From positions 30,935 through 94,934 of the forward strand of contig CAXUDP010000001.1 of assembly GCA_964249735.1 (NCBI GenBank): a stretch of DNA of 64,000 nt, read 5' to 3'. The first letter of the stretch is position 1. Each line of letters opens with the position of its first letter. The stretch is from Lichenicola sp964249735. Its GTDB lineage: Bacteria > Pseudomonadota > Alphaproteobacteria > Acetobacterales > Acetobacteraceae. The translations under genes and the position numbers were made by a program. The notes beneath the pieces were generated by a model. It worked only from the letters and a program-made list of their open reading frames with translations. It made no database searches and was not told the DNA's origin. Below are positions 28,923 through 37,566 of the stretch, piece after piece.

Positions 28923-29788
28923 GCTGGCTGACCACCTATGTGCGGCCCAAGATACGCAACCTGCTCGGCAAGCGCGACGTGCCGGACAACCTTTGGACCC
29001 AGTGCGAAGCCTGCAACCAGATGATCTTCTCCCGCGAGCTGGAGAAGTCGCTCAACGTGTGCCCGCATTGTGGCCACCACATGCGGGCCCTGGTCGCCGA
29101 CCGGCTGGCCTGGACCTTCGACAACGGCGAGTGCACCCGGATCGAGCTGCCGCGGGCGGCTTCCGACCCGCTCGGGTTCCGTGACCAGAAGCGCTACGTC
29201 GACCGGATCAAGGAACAGCGCGCGAAGTCGCAGCTCGACGAGGCGCTGGTGGTGGCGCATGGCACGGTCGGCGGGGTCAAGGCCGTCGTCGCGGTGATGG
29301 CGTACGAGTTCATGGCCGGCACCATGGGTGCCGCCCTCGGCGAGGGCTTCGTCGCCGCCGCCCGCCTGGCGGTGCTGCAGCAGGCGCCGCTGATCGTGTT
29401 CACCGCTTCCGGCGGTGCGCGCATGCAGGAGGGCATGATCAGCCTGATGCAGATGCCGCGCACTACCGTCGCGGTGCAGATGGTGAAGGATGCCGGCCTG
29501 CCGTACGTGGTGGTGATGACCAACCCCACCACCGGTGGCGTCACCGCGTCGTTCGCCATGCTGGGCGACATCCACATCGCCGAGCCGAACGCCCTGATCG
29601 GGTTCGCCGGGCCGCGGGTGATCGAGCAGACGGTGCGCGAAACGCTGCCGGACGGGTTCCAGCGCTCGGAGTTCCTGCACGAGCACGGCATGCTCGACAT
29701 GGTGGTGAAGCGGACCGAGCTGCGCGACACCCTCGGCCGCCTGCTCCTGCTGCTCAGCGTCAAGGACGCCTTCGCCCACGCTGCCTGA
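28919..29788 (+). CDS. accD: acetyl-CoA carboxylase carboxyltransferase subunit beta
   Basis: 289 residues. The zinc ribbon that contacts RNA and DNA in AccD is intact: Cys29, Cys32, Cys48 and Cys51 (QCEACN and VCPHCG). The carboxyltransferase core follows with SGGARMQEGMISLMQM and TNPTTGGVTASFAMLGD. With AccA it transfers carboxyl from biotin to acetyl-CoA, the first committed step of fatty acid synthesis. trpA is translationally coupled upstream; folC is 23 bases downstream. This accD-folC pairing is common in proteobacteria. Confidence 0.96.
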   Translation: MSWLTTYVRPKIRNLLGKRDVPDNLWTQCEACNQMIFSRELEKSLNVCPHCGHHMRALVADRLAWTFDNGECTRIELPRAASDPLGFRDQKRYVDRIKEQRAKSQLDEALVVAHGTVGGVKAVVAVMAYEFMAGTMGAALGEGFVAAARLAVLQQAPLIVFTASGGARMQEGMISLMQMPRTTVAVQMVKDAGLPYVVVMTNPTTGGVTASFAMLGDIHIAEPNALIGFAGPRVIEQTVRETLPDGFQRSEFLHEHGMLDMVVKRTELRDTLGRLLLLLSVKDAFAHAA

Positions 29789-29811
29789 GCGGGCGGGCCC
29801 GGCTCCTCGTC

Positions 29812-31128
29812 GTGGCGTCGTCCGTGCCCCCGGCCTTGTCCCCGGAGTTCAGCGGCCGTAGCGGGGTCGTGCTAGAGCGGCTGCAGCGCCTCTACCCGGT
29901 GCTGATCGACCTCAGCCTCCACCGGCTGGAGCTCCTGCTGGAGAAGCTCGGGCATCCGGAGCGGCGCCTGCCGCCGGTGATCCACGTCGCCGGCACCAAC
30001 GGCAAGGGCAGCACCTGCGCCAATCTCCGGGCGATCGCCGAGGCGGCGGGACTCACGGTACACGCCACCACCAGCCCGCATCTCGTGTCGGTGACCGAGC
30101 GGTTCCGGATCGCCGGGCGCCTGGTGGACGAGGCGGCGCTGATCGCCGCGCTAGAACGCATCGAGGCGGTCAACGCCGGTGCGCCCATCACCGTGTTCGA
30201 GGTGCTGACGGCGTGCGCCTTCCTGTTGTTTGCCGAGACGCCTGCCGACCTCGCGATCATCGAGGTCGGGCTCGGCGGCCGGTTCGACGCCACCAACGTG
30301 CTGCAGGCGCCTGCCTCCTGCGCCATCGCCGCCCTATCGATGGACCACGAGGCCTTTCTCGGCGATACCCTGGCGGCGATCGCGGGCGAGAAGGCCGGCA
30401 TCATCAAGCCGGGCCGTCCGGTGGTTACGGGACGCCAGCCCGACGAGGCGCTCGCCGTGATCGAGGCCGAGGCCGGCCGACGGGGTGCGCCGCTGCTGCT
30501 GCGCGACCGCGACTGGCGCCTCGATCCCGGTCCGGAGGGCCTGCGCTACCAGGATGCTGCCGGCACCCTCGACCTGCCGTGTCCCGGCCTGCTCGGGCCG
30601 CACCAGCACGATAACGCCGGGCTCGCGATCGCCGCCCTGCACGCCGCCGGCCTCGCCCTGCCGGATGCCGCGTATGCCGGGATCGCACACACCCGTTGGC
30701 CGGCCCGGCTGCAGCGCCTGCGCGGCCGCCTAGCCGATACCCTGCCGGCAGGCTGGGAGCTGTGGCTCGACGGCGGCCACAACCCCGGTGCCGGCGTGGC
30801 TCTGGCCGGCGTCCTGGAGGGCTGGGTCGACCGTCCGGTCCACCTGCTGGTCGGCATGAAGCAGACCAAGGATCCGGCCGGCTTCCTCCAGCCTCTGCTG
30901 CCGCTGGCCACCACCGTCTGGGCGGTCGCCGAACCGGGCCAGCACCTCGCGCTGCCGGTGGAGGCGATCGTCGCCGCGTCGCACGGGCGCGCCCGGCCGG
31001 GTCCGACGGTCGACGCCGTGCTGCCGCGTCTGGCGGGTCCCGATGTCCCGCCCGGGCGGGTGCTGATCTGCGGCAGCCTCTACCTCGCCGGCGAGGTGCT
31101 GAAGGCGGATGGCTGGATCCCTGCCTGA
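29812..31128 (+). CDS. folC: bifunctional folylpolyglutamate synthase / dihydrofolate synthase
   Basis: 438 residues from the GTG at 29812; a GTG 4 codons later is possible. The Mur-ligase-like P-loop GTNGKGST is at residues 61-68, the TSPHLVSVTERFRI loop follows, and LSMDHEAFLGDTLAAIAGEKAGIIKPG carries the catalytic and carbamylated-lysine regions. It adds glutamate to dihydropteroate and then further glutamates to folates. Last gene of the trpB-trpA-accD-folC unit. Confidence 0.94.
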   Translation: MASSVPPALSPEFSGRSGVVLERLQRLYPVLIDLSLHRLELLLEKLGHPERRLPPVIHVAGTNGKGSTCANLRAIAEAAGLTVHATTSPHLVSVTERFRIAGRLVDEAALIAALERIEAVNAGAPITVFEVLTACAFLLFAETPADLAIIEVGLGGRFDATNVLQAPASCAIAALSMDHEAFLGDTLAAIAGEKAGIIKPGRPVVTGRQPDEALAVIEAEAGRRGAPLLLRDRDWRLDPGPEGLRYQDAAGTLDLPCPGLLGPHQHDNAGLAIAALHAAGLALPDAAYAGIAHTRWPARLQRLRGRLADTLPAGWELWLDGGHNPGAGVALAGVLEGWVDRPVHLLVGMKQTKDPAGFLQPLLPLATTVWAVAEPGQHLALPVEAIVAASHGRARPGPTVDAVLPRLAGPDVPPGRVLICGSLYLAGEVLKADGWIPA

Positions 31129-31194
31129 AGCAGCGGTTGCGTTTCCTCCCGCCTAGGTCTTTGCTTGGTCGGACGACGATCGGCGGAGCCCTCG

Positions 31195-32151
31195 ATGCGC
31201 AAGGTGATCTTCGACACCGACCCCGGGGTGGACGATGCGATGGCGCTTTGCCTGCTGGTCCGCAGCCCGCAGCTCGAGCTGCTCGGCGTCACCACCGTGC
31301 ACGGCAACGCCGACATCGACACCGTCACCCGCAACGCGCTGTTCCTGAGGGACCGGCTCGGCTTTGCCGCTCCGGTGGCGCAGGGCTCCGGGGTGACCTT
31401 GACCCACAGGCAGGGCGAGCCGGCCCGGCACGTGCACGGACAGAACGGGCTGGGCGACATCGACGTTCCGGACGCAGCCGATGCCGTGCTGGATGGGCGG
31501 CGCGGCCACCGCATGATGATCGACCTGATCCGCGAGAACCCGCACGAGGTGACGATCATCGCCGTCGGCCCGCTGACCAACCTGGCCCGCGCCCTGGACA
31601 AGGACCCGGAGATCGCGCGGCTGGCGCAGGGCGTGGTGGTGATGGGCGGCGCGTTCGGCAGCCACGGCCATACCGGCAACGTCAGCCCGGTCGCCGAGGC
31701 CAACATCGCCAACGATCCCGAAGCGGCCGACAAGGTGTTCACCGCATCCTGGCCGGTGACGGTGATCGGCCTCGACGTGACCCAGCAGGTGGTGATGGAC
31801 GGGGAGTACCTGGATCGCCTGCGCCGTGACGGCGGCGAGGACGGCCGGTTCCTGCACGAGCTGTCGCGTGGCTACCACGCCTTCCACCAGCGCACGCGCC
31901 GCCTGGACGGCATCTTCGCCCATGACTGCCTGGCCGTGGTCTACGCGCTGCGTCCCGACCTGTTCACCCTGCGCCGCGGGCCGGTCCGGGTGGTGTGCGG
32001 CGGCCTGGCCGCCGGCCAGACCATCCAGAAGCCGAAGGACTCGCCGTTCCCGCTGGGCGCTTGGGATGCGCATTCGGCGCAGGCGGTGGCGGTCGACGTC
32101 GACGCCGAGGCGGTGCTGGCAGTCTTTGCCGCCAGCTTCGTCGGCCGCTAG
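31195..32151 (+). CDS. inosine/uridine-preferring nucleoside hydrolase
   Basis: 318 residues from the ATG at 31195, with GGAG upstream. The calcium-binding DTDPGVDDA motif is at residues 7-15, and the family's second site MGGAFGSHGHTGNVSPVAEANIANDPEA and His in GIFAHDCLAVVYALRP are present. It hydrolyses the N-glycosidic bond of ribonucleosides for base salvage. Upstream, 66 bases from folC; downstream a strong hairpin separates it from the convergent gene at 32250. Confidence 0.93.
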   Translation: MRKVIFDTDPGVDDAMALCLLVRSPQLELLGVTTVHGNADIDTVTRNALFLRDRLGFAAPVAQGSGVTLTHRQGEPARHVHGQNGLGDIDVPDAADAVLDGRRGHRMMIDLIRENPHEVTIIAVGPLTNLARALDKDPEIARLAQGVVVMGGAFGSHGHTGNVSPVAEANIANDPEAADKVFTASWPVTVIGLDVTQQVVMDGEYLDRLRRDGGEDGRFLHELSRGYHAFHQRTRRLDGIFAHDCLAVVYALRPDLFTLRRGPVRVVCGGLAAGQTIQKPKDSPFPLGAWDAHSAQAVAVDVDAEAVLAVFAASFVGR

Positions 32152-32214
32152 ACCGCAACCGGTTCACGTTCGGTCACCGGTTGCGGCCTGGCTTCCTGTT
32201 TGACGAGCGCCTTT

Positions 32215-32243
32215 ACCGGTCAGGTGACCACACCTGATCCGGT
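32215..32243. terminator. hairpin terminator between convergent genes
   Basis: ACCGGTCAGGTG and CACCTGATCCGGT pair over a 4-base loop (ACCA) with a single bulged base, giving a 12-bp stem. It lies between the nucleoside hydrolase and the convergent gene at 32250 and reads equally well in both directions. No T-run follows. Confidence 0.65.
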
Positions 32244-32249
32244 GATGTC

Positions 32250-33140
32250 CTAGCGTTTCGCGTCCGGGCCGCCGGTCAGCAGGTAGCAGGCGCATCCGGC
32301 GCTGCGCGACGCGTCCTGATCCGGCTCGAGCAGCGACTCCACCGCGATCCGGCGCAGCCGCAGCACGACCGTGTCCGCAGGGCCGTCCATGATCACGTCG
32401 AAATCCTCCGCCACCACCGACAGCCAATAGGCGACGCCCTGCCGCTCGGTCAGGATGATCGGCTCCTGCGCGCTGACCGTCAGCCCGTTCTCTAGCGCGG
32501 TCGCCGCCTCGGTGCCGTTGGTGATGTGGTACAGGTAGGAGTCGTTGCGATCGGTCGGACGAAGGTTGCGCGGGTCGACCTGCTGCAGAAGCATGGCGTG
32601 CGGGTCGAGATGGTGGGAGCCGGAAGAAGTCTCCGGTTCCCGGGGCGGATCAGGGTCCGGTACCGGCACCAGGACGGGTTCGGGCTCGGGTTGAGGTTCC
32701 GCTGCTGCCGCGACTGGGTCCGGTCCGGCCGGGCCGAACAGGTCCGGTTCCGCACGGTCCGGGACCCTTGCCCGGCGCGGGCGCGAGGCTGGGCGAGGCG
32801 TCGGAGCCTGATGGTCGCCGGGATCGGGCAGCGGCAGCTCATGGGTCTGCATGTCCCCGTGCGGCGGGCTGCGGTTGCGGGAACGCGCCGCCTCGATCCG
32901 GCGGCGCAATCGTGCGTCGGAAGGCGGTTCGGCCATGGCAGGCGCGAACTTGGCATCGCAACCGACCGCGCGCCAGTAGTGTGCCATCGCTTCGGCCGCA
33001 CAGCGCGCGGTGCCAATCCGGCGCAGGACGCGCCCGGCTTCATCCTCGATCTTGAACACCGGCCGGCGGTTGACCGGGTTGACGAGGCCTGTCTGCCTCG
33101 CCCGGATCCTGGAACTGTTCGACACTGAGGGTTCGATCAT
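32250..33140 (-). CDS. uncharacterised protein, C-terminal domain ADP-ribosyltransferase-like
   Basis: 296 residues in three parts. Residues 1-85 form a small N-terminal domain (PVFKIEDEAGRVLRRIGTARCAAEAMAHYW). Residues 86-185 are a Pro/Asp/Glu-rich, low-complexity linker. The last 100 residues begin with YLYHITNG, then ENGLTVSAQEPIILTER and VAYWLSV, an order that recalls KptA/DarT-type ADP-ribosyltransferase folds, where His-Ile-Thr and a later Glu matter. That resemblance is an inference from a few residues. The gene converges on the nucleoside hydrolase and is otherwise alone. Confidence 0.6.
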   Translation of the reverse strand: MIEPSVSNSSRIRARQTGLVNPVNRRPVFKIEDEAGRVLRRIGTARCAAEAMAHYWRAVGCDAKFAPAMAEPPSDARLRRRIEAARSRNRSPPHGDMQTHELPLPDPGDHQAPTPRPASRPRRARVPDRAEPDLFGPAGPDPVAAAAEPQPEPEPVLVPVPDPDPPREPETSSGSHHLDPHAMLLQQVDPRNLRPTDRNDSYLYHITNGTEAATALENGLTVSAQEPIILTERQGVAYWLSVVAEDFDVIMDGPADTVVLRLRRIAVESLLEPDQDASRSAGCACYLLTGGPDAKR

Positions 33141-33292
33141 GTGCTGCCGCAGCCGGCCGGATCGGCCCGTCGCCTCGCGGGCGCGGTCCTCGCCTTCCGG
33201 GCTATCCTGTCATACAGCCTTCTTCTATGGGCGCCCAAGTTGGGGCGTCAATCCGCACGAGGTGCGAGTCGATCGCGCCGTTCGATATGGCC

Positions 33293-33553
33293 TCAGCGGC
33301 GGGTTCCGACCCTGCCCGATGGCGCGGGAGCTGCCTCGGCGGCCGGCGCCAGGTCCTCCTCCAGCACGGTGATGTGGATCGAGTAGGACACCTCGCCCTC
33401 GTCCTCGTCGCGATGCACGGTGCCGATCACCTCGCGCCCGACCGCAATCTCGGTGGTGGCGCCCTTGCGTGGCGGCGCCACCACGTTGACCTGCTCGTTG
33501 CCGAGCAGCTTGCGCAGGTAGGACTGCACCCGCGTTATATCCGTTCCGTTCAT
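33293..33553 (-). CDS. DUF3126 family protein
   Basis: 86 residues. It matches the alphaproteobacterial DUF3126 family: an N-terminal helix with RVQSYLRKLLGNEQVNVV, then EIAVGREVIGTVHRDEDEGEVSYSIHITVLEEDL. The family is a compact alpha/beta domain of unknown function. The last 15 residues are an Ala/Pro tail. An AAAGG ribosome site precedes the ATG. It stands alone, 114 bases from the glycosyltransferase gene on the same strand. Confidence 0.85.
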   Translation of the reverse strand: MNGTDITRVQSYLRKLLGNEQVNVVAPPRKGATTEIAVGREVIGTVHRDEDEGEVSYSIHITVLEEDLAPAAEAAPAPSGRVGTRR

Positions 33554-33667
33554 GGTCGACCTTTCAAGGGAAGCCGGGCGTCGAGCGTCCGCAGGCCGCG
33601 TGGGATAGGCCGGATTCGGGCACGCTGGAAATCGTTTATTCGCGCGCAGGGCGATGGATGCCGTCGA

Positions 33668-36154
33668 TCAGCCGGGATCGGGCCGGTTCGGGAGCTCCGG
33701 AGGGTCGAGGGCCGCGAACAGGCTGGCGGCGAGGGCCGCGCGGGAGAAGTGCCGCGAAACGTAGGCGCGCTGGGCGGCCGAGCAGGCGCTCCAGGCGCGA
33801 TCGTCGCGCAACAGGAACACCACCATGTCGGCCAGGGCGGACGCGGTGTCGGCGACCCGCGCCGCCTGCTCCAGGCCGGGCAGCCCTTCGGCGCCGATCG
33901 TCGTGGTGACCAGCGGCAGACCCTGCTGCATCGCCTCCACCACCTTTCCCTTCACCCCGGCGCCGACGCGGAGCGGCACGATCCCGACCCGGGCGGCGCG
34001 GTATCGCGCGTCGAGCTCCTCCTGGTCGAGGCTGCCGGTGACGAGCACGCCGTCGCCGCCGAGCGCCCGCACCGCGTCGGTCGGATGCGAGCCGGCCAGC
34101 ACCAGGCTCGCCTGCGGGATGACGGCGCGCACCAGCGGCAGGATCTCGTGCACCAGCCAGATGGCGGCGTCGACGTTGGGCGGATGGGCGAAGCCGGCGA
34201 CGAACAGGATCGCCGGCGCCTGGGGCGGGGTGGTCCTGGTGCGGAAGCGGTCGAAGCTGAAGGGCACGATCCCGTAGGCCGCTGCCCCGGGCAGCGACCG
34301 TCGCACCAGGGCAGCCTCGACCTCGGACGGGTAGAGCAGCACGTCGAACACGCCCCAGAGCCGGCGCTCCAGCCGCTCCATCTCGTCGGCCTCGCGCGCC
34401 AGCGACGGGTCGTGCTGCAGGGCCGCCTGACGGCGCATGCGCAGGTGGTGCACGTCGACGCCGTAGAAGCCGAGCCGCGCCCGGGTGTGGCGGAGCAGGT
34501 CGGAAACGAACTCCGCCGCCACGGTCGGCCGCATGACCAGCACGTGGTCGAACACGTGGCCATTGCGCGCGATCCAGTCGCCGAACCCGATCGGCAGGCG
34601 GCGGTCGAGCACCTCGATCCCCATGGTTTCCAGCAGGAGGGTGTAGTGGTTGTGGGCGCGGTTCTGCGGCCAGAACTTGACCAGCCAGCCGGCCTCCTTC
34701 AGCGCCGACAGGATCGCGGTGGTCGAGCGCGAGCCGGCATCGCGGTCGGGCTCCGGTACGTAGTGGTCGATCACCAGGATGGCAGGACGTCCGCGCGCGT
34801 GCTCGCAGGCTCGGACCGGGTCGGTGCCGGGGGTCATGTGCCCGCCTGCCAGCAGGTGCGGCCAGCGGGCCAGCAGGCGGTGGCGGTTCACCTCCTGCTG
34901 CGCCTTGATGCCGGCGGCGAGGTCGGTGCCGTGCGACAGGCCCTCGTGGTGGATCACCACGCTGGAAGGCTGGTAGATCACGCGCAGGCCGCGGGCGCGC
35001 AGGCGGAAGGCGAGGTCGACATCCTCGTAATAGGCCGGCGCGAAGGCGGGATCGAAACCGTGCAGCGCCTCGAACAGGTCGCGTCGGAGTAGGATGGAGG
35101 CGCCGGACACGTAGTCGGTGTCGCGCAGGGTGTTGTACTGCGGCAGAGCCGGATCGTCGCCGCGCCCATAGTTCCAGCCGGTGCCATCCTGCCAGATGAT
35201 GCCGCCTGCTTCCTGCAGCCGCCCGTTGGGGAACAGCAGCCTGGAGCCGACCAGGCCGACGTCGGGCAGCGCCTCCGCCGCACGCAGGAGCGCGTCCAGG
35301 AAGCCCGGCAGGGGCTCGGTGTCGTTGTTGAGGAACAGCAGGTAGCGGCCGCGCGCGTGCAGCGCCGCCTCGTTGCAGTTGTGCAGGAAGCCCAGGTTGG
35401 TGTCCCGGCGCAGCAGGCGCAGGCCGACCACTTGGTCCAGCAGTGCCACCTCCGGATCCCCGGACGCGTCCTCGGCGAGGATCACCTCGAACGGCGTCTC
35501 GGTTTCGGATGCGGCGATGGCACGGAGGCAGCGCAGGGTGGCCGGCACCTGGCCGTAGGCGGGCACGATCACCGAGACCAGTGGAGCTCGCGAGGTTGGC
35601 AGCACAAGGGGCGGCGGCGCCGGAGGCGGAAGCGCCGGCGTGGGTGGGGCGGGCGCTGCTTCGGGTGGCGGCGTCGAGACAGGCGCTTCTGCCGCCACGG
35701 GAGGTGGATGATCCGGGAGCGTCAGGTGCGCCGCGCGCCACGCCGCCCGTTGCCGCAACCGCGCCGGCCATTGCAGGGTGAGGGTCCACCATCCGGCCCG
35801 CAGGGCACGCCGGCCGGTGCGCGCCAGGCCCGGATGACGGTCCAGCACGCGACGCAGCGGCCAAGTGGCACGCCAGATGGCGCTGGCATGGAACGCGTGC
35901 AGGTGCCGCTGCAGCAGGGCGATCTCGGCGTCCTGCTGCACGATGCAGGCTTCGAGGGGGGCCAGCAGGGGGCCGATGTCGACCGGCTCGGGCGGCAACG
36001 GTTCCTGAGGCGGGCTCCGGAGCAGGGCGTCCTGCGCCTGCTGCGCGTGCCGCAGCTCCTGCCGAAGTGCTGCCAGGCGTGCCTCGGCACGCAGCAGCGC
36101 CACGCGCAGCGCCGCGTGCTCGATCTCGTTCTCGTCCGGGTCACAGGCAGTCAT
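33668..36154 (-). CDS. two-domain glycosyltransferase (GT2 plus GT4-like)
   Basis: 828 residues. An N-terminal coiled-coil-like segment (about 10-50) and a long Pro/Ala linker (about 155-190) precede a family 2 glycosyltransferase domain with SVIVPAYGQ, ILAEDASGD, FLNNDTEPLPGF (DxD-type), and YYEDVDLAFRLR. A second domain (about 450-820) is GT4-like, with FVAGFAHPPNVDAAIWLV, GVGIVPLRVGAGVKGKVVEAMQQGLPLVTT and a C-terminal tail. Such fusions assemble surface polysaccharide or glycan chains. It is not adjacent to the rhamnose genes, but may use their product. Acceptor unknown. Confidence 0.88.
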   Translation of the reverse strand: MTACDPDENEIEHAALRVALLRAEARLAALRQELRHAQQAQDALLRSPPQEPLPPEPVDIGPLLAPLEACIVQQDAEIALLQRHLHAFHASAIWRATWPLRRVLDRHPGLARTGRRALRAGWWTLTLQWPARLRQRAAWRAAHLTLPDHPPPVAAEAPVSTPPPEAAPAPPTPALPPPAPPPLVLPTSRAPLVSVIVPAYGQVPATLRCLRAIAASETETPFEVILAEDASGDPEVALLDQVVGLRLLRRDTNLGFLHNCNEAALHARGRYLLFLNNDTEPLPGFLDALLRAAEALPDVGLVGSRLLFPNGRLQEAGGIIWQDGTGWNYGRGDDPALPQYNTLRDTDYVSGASILLRRDLFEALHGFDPAFAPAYYEDVDLAFRLRARGLRVIYQPSSVVIHHEGLSHGTDLAAGIKAQQEVNRHRLLARWPHLLAGGHMTPGTDPVRACEHARGRPAILVIDHYVPEPDRDAGSRSTTAILSALKEAGWLVKFWPQNRAHNHYTLLLETMGIEVLDRRLPIGFGDWIARNGHVFDHVLVMRPTVAAEFVSDLLRHTRARLGFYGVDVHHLRMRRQAALQHDPSLAREADEMERLERRLWGVFDVLLYPSEVEAALVRRSLPGAAAYGIVPFSFDRFRTRTTPPQAPAILFVAGFAHPPNVDAAIWLVHEILPLVRAVIPQASLVLAGSHPTDAVRALGGDGVLVTGSLDQEELDARYRAARVGIVPLRVGAGVKGKVVEAMQQGLPLVTTTIGAEGLPGLEQAARVADTASALADMVVFLLRDDRAWSACSAAQRAYVSRHFSRAALAASLFAALDPPELPNRPDPG

Positions 36155-36273
36155 GACGGTTCCCGGACCCGTTTGCCGTATCCGCCGACGAGGACGACGG
36201 CGCGGTTCCGCTCAATAGGGCGCGGCTTGCCTCGCGTGAAGCGCCATGCCGTCAGCGGCGCGGATCCGGAGGA

Positions 36274-36666
36274 TCAGGCCGCACGTCTGCGGGCGACCAG
36301 CTCGAGCTCGATCTTGACCTGGGGGATGTCGAAGCCGCTGACCAGTCGCATGGTCGCCGCCGGACGCGCATCGCCGAACGCGTCGCGCAGGAACGGGAAG
36401 CAGGCCGGAAACGCGTCCGCATCGTGCACCAGGTAGGTCACACGCACCACGTCCTGCATCGACAGGCCGGCCGACTCCAGCGAGCGGGCGCCGTTCGCCA
36501 GCGCCTGCCGGCACTGCTCCGACAGGCGGCGCGGGAAATCGCCCCGGCTGCTGTCGAAGCCGGTGATGCGGCGCACGCGCACCTCCTGCCGGCCGCTGAC
36601 CGGGCGGCGCTCGATCCGTGCAGTGTCAGGTTCCTGGGCCTGCGTCGTCGACAGCGTCGTCAGCAT
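36274..36666 (-). CDS. RidA family protein
   Basis: 130 residues from the ATG at 36666, which has GGAGG five bases upstream; a longer frame from 36693 lacks a ribosome site. YjgF/YER057c/UK114 (RidA) family: SLESAGLSMQDVVRVTYLVHDADAF and RPAATMRLVSGFDIPQVKIELELVA are typical. The family's catalytic Arg is present in the RxxxTMxxV stretch. RidA-type proteins hydrolyse reactive 2-aminoacrylate or related enamines. The N-terminus is longer than usual. It diverges from hprK. Confidence 0.8.
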   Translation of the reverse strand: MLTTLSTTQAQEPDTARIERRPVSGRQEVRVRRITGFDSSRGDFPRRLSEQCRQALANGARSLESAGLSMQDVVRVTYLVHDADAFPACFPFLRDAFGDARPAATMRLVSGFDIPQVKIELELVARRRAA

Positions 36667-36788
36667 GGAGCCTCCGGCATTACCCCTGCTCACAAATGCG
36701 TTATTATTAATGGATTTTCAACTCGTATTGAGACGACGGCCGGGGTTGTTACGATGCTGTTCCGGACCGACGTTCCCAGGAGGCTGAC
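36667..36788. promoter_or_regulatory. AT-rich divergent promoter region, RidA gene / hprK
   Basis: An unusually AT-rich stretch in GC-rich surroundings (about 36690-36735) between divergent start codons. It should carry promoters for both directions. TTGAAA on the minus strand is a possible -35 element, but no convincing -10 partner at normal spacing was found. The hprK start follows AGGAGG at its 3' edge. Confidence 0.5.
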
Positions 36789-37253
36789 GTGCAGGCTGTG
36801 CTGCGCTTCCACGGCAGTTGTGCCGTCCGTCATGGCGCCGGTGTCCTGCTGCTTGGCGGATCCGGAAGCGGCAAGTCCGACCTGCTGCTCAGGCTGATCG
36901 ACCGCGGGTTCGGCCTGGTCGCCGATGACCGGGTTCTGGTCGAGGCCGGCCGGGCGAGACCGCACCCGGCCCTGGCCGGACTGGTCGAGATGCGCGGGCT
37001 CGGCCTGCTGCGCATGGATCACGTCGCTCCGGTACCGCTCGGGCTGGTGGTGGCCCTGGACGGGAGCGTGGCCGGCGCGACGTCAGCGGAGGAAAGGCTG
37101 CCGGAGCCGTGTCCGCATCCGGTGCTCGGCCTGCCGATGCTGCGGATCGCTCCGTTTGCGGCGTCGTCAGCCCTGCGGGTTGAGATCGGGCTGGACTGCA
37201 TCCTCGGCCGCCGCCTTCTTGCCGTTGGCGGCCTGGACAACCCCGCTGCATGA
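36789..37253 (+). CDS. hprK: HPr kinase/phosphorylase, short alphaproteobacterial form
   Basis: 154 residues from a GTG with AGGAGG upstream. Only the C-terminal catalytic domain of HprK is present, as usual in alphaproteobacteria: Walker A LLGGSGSGKSDLLLRL (21-36), LVADDRV (45-51) and ARPHPALAGLVEMRGLGLL, the HprK signature. It phosphorylates a serine of HPr and so tunes phosphotransfer. HPr and enzyme I are downstream, after a gene-free 313-base stretch and the EIIA gene. Confidence 0.9.
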   Translation: MQAVLRFHGSCAVRHGAGVLLLGGSGSGKSDLLLRLIDRGFGLVADDRVLVEAGRARPHPALAGLVEMRGLGLLRMDHVAPVPLGLVVALDGSVAGATSAEERLPEPCPHPVLGLPMLRIAPFAASSALRVEIGLDCILGRRLLAVGGLDNPAA

Positions 37254-37566
37254 TGCTTGAGAGGAATGGCTGTCATGTGTCTCAAACATGACGTAGATCG
37301 TGATGACGCGGCGGAGCCTGGCATCAACCCTATATTCACATGTGGAAGCGGAAGCTGGTCGAACCTTCGGCCGGCCCCAGCGGGTCCGGCGGTCAATGAT
37401 CTCTGGACAGGGGGCTGGCCTTGTTGCGATTGCTCCGCCGCAGGGCGACGGAAGACGCTTCTGCCAGCAGGATGGAGCGCTGCCGACGAGGCGGCTGGGT
37501 GCATGTCGTGACAGATCGTGAGTCGATGATATCAGCTGGTGCCGATGCCGTGGCGTCGATCGCATC
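37254..37566. other. gene-free interval between hprK and EIIA gene
   Basis: 313 bases without a supported gene. rapZ, which usually lies between hprK and the EIIA gene in alphaproteobacteria, is absent; the only frames are short and have no family resemblance. Base composition is a little lower in GC than nearby genes around 37260-37350. It may hold the promoter for the EIIA-HPr-EI unit; no clear element was found. Confidence 0.55.

Noticed and set aside
37257..37511. 84-codon frame between hprK and the EIIA gene, considered as a rapZ remnant
   Set aside because: No P-loop or RapZ-like residues and too short; treated as non-coding.
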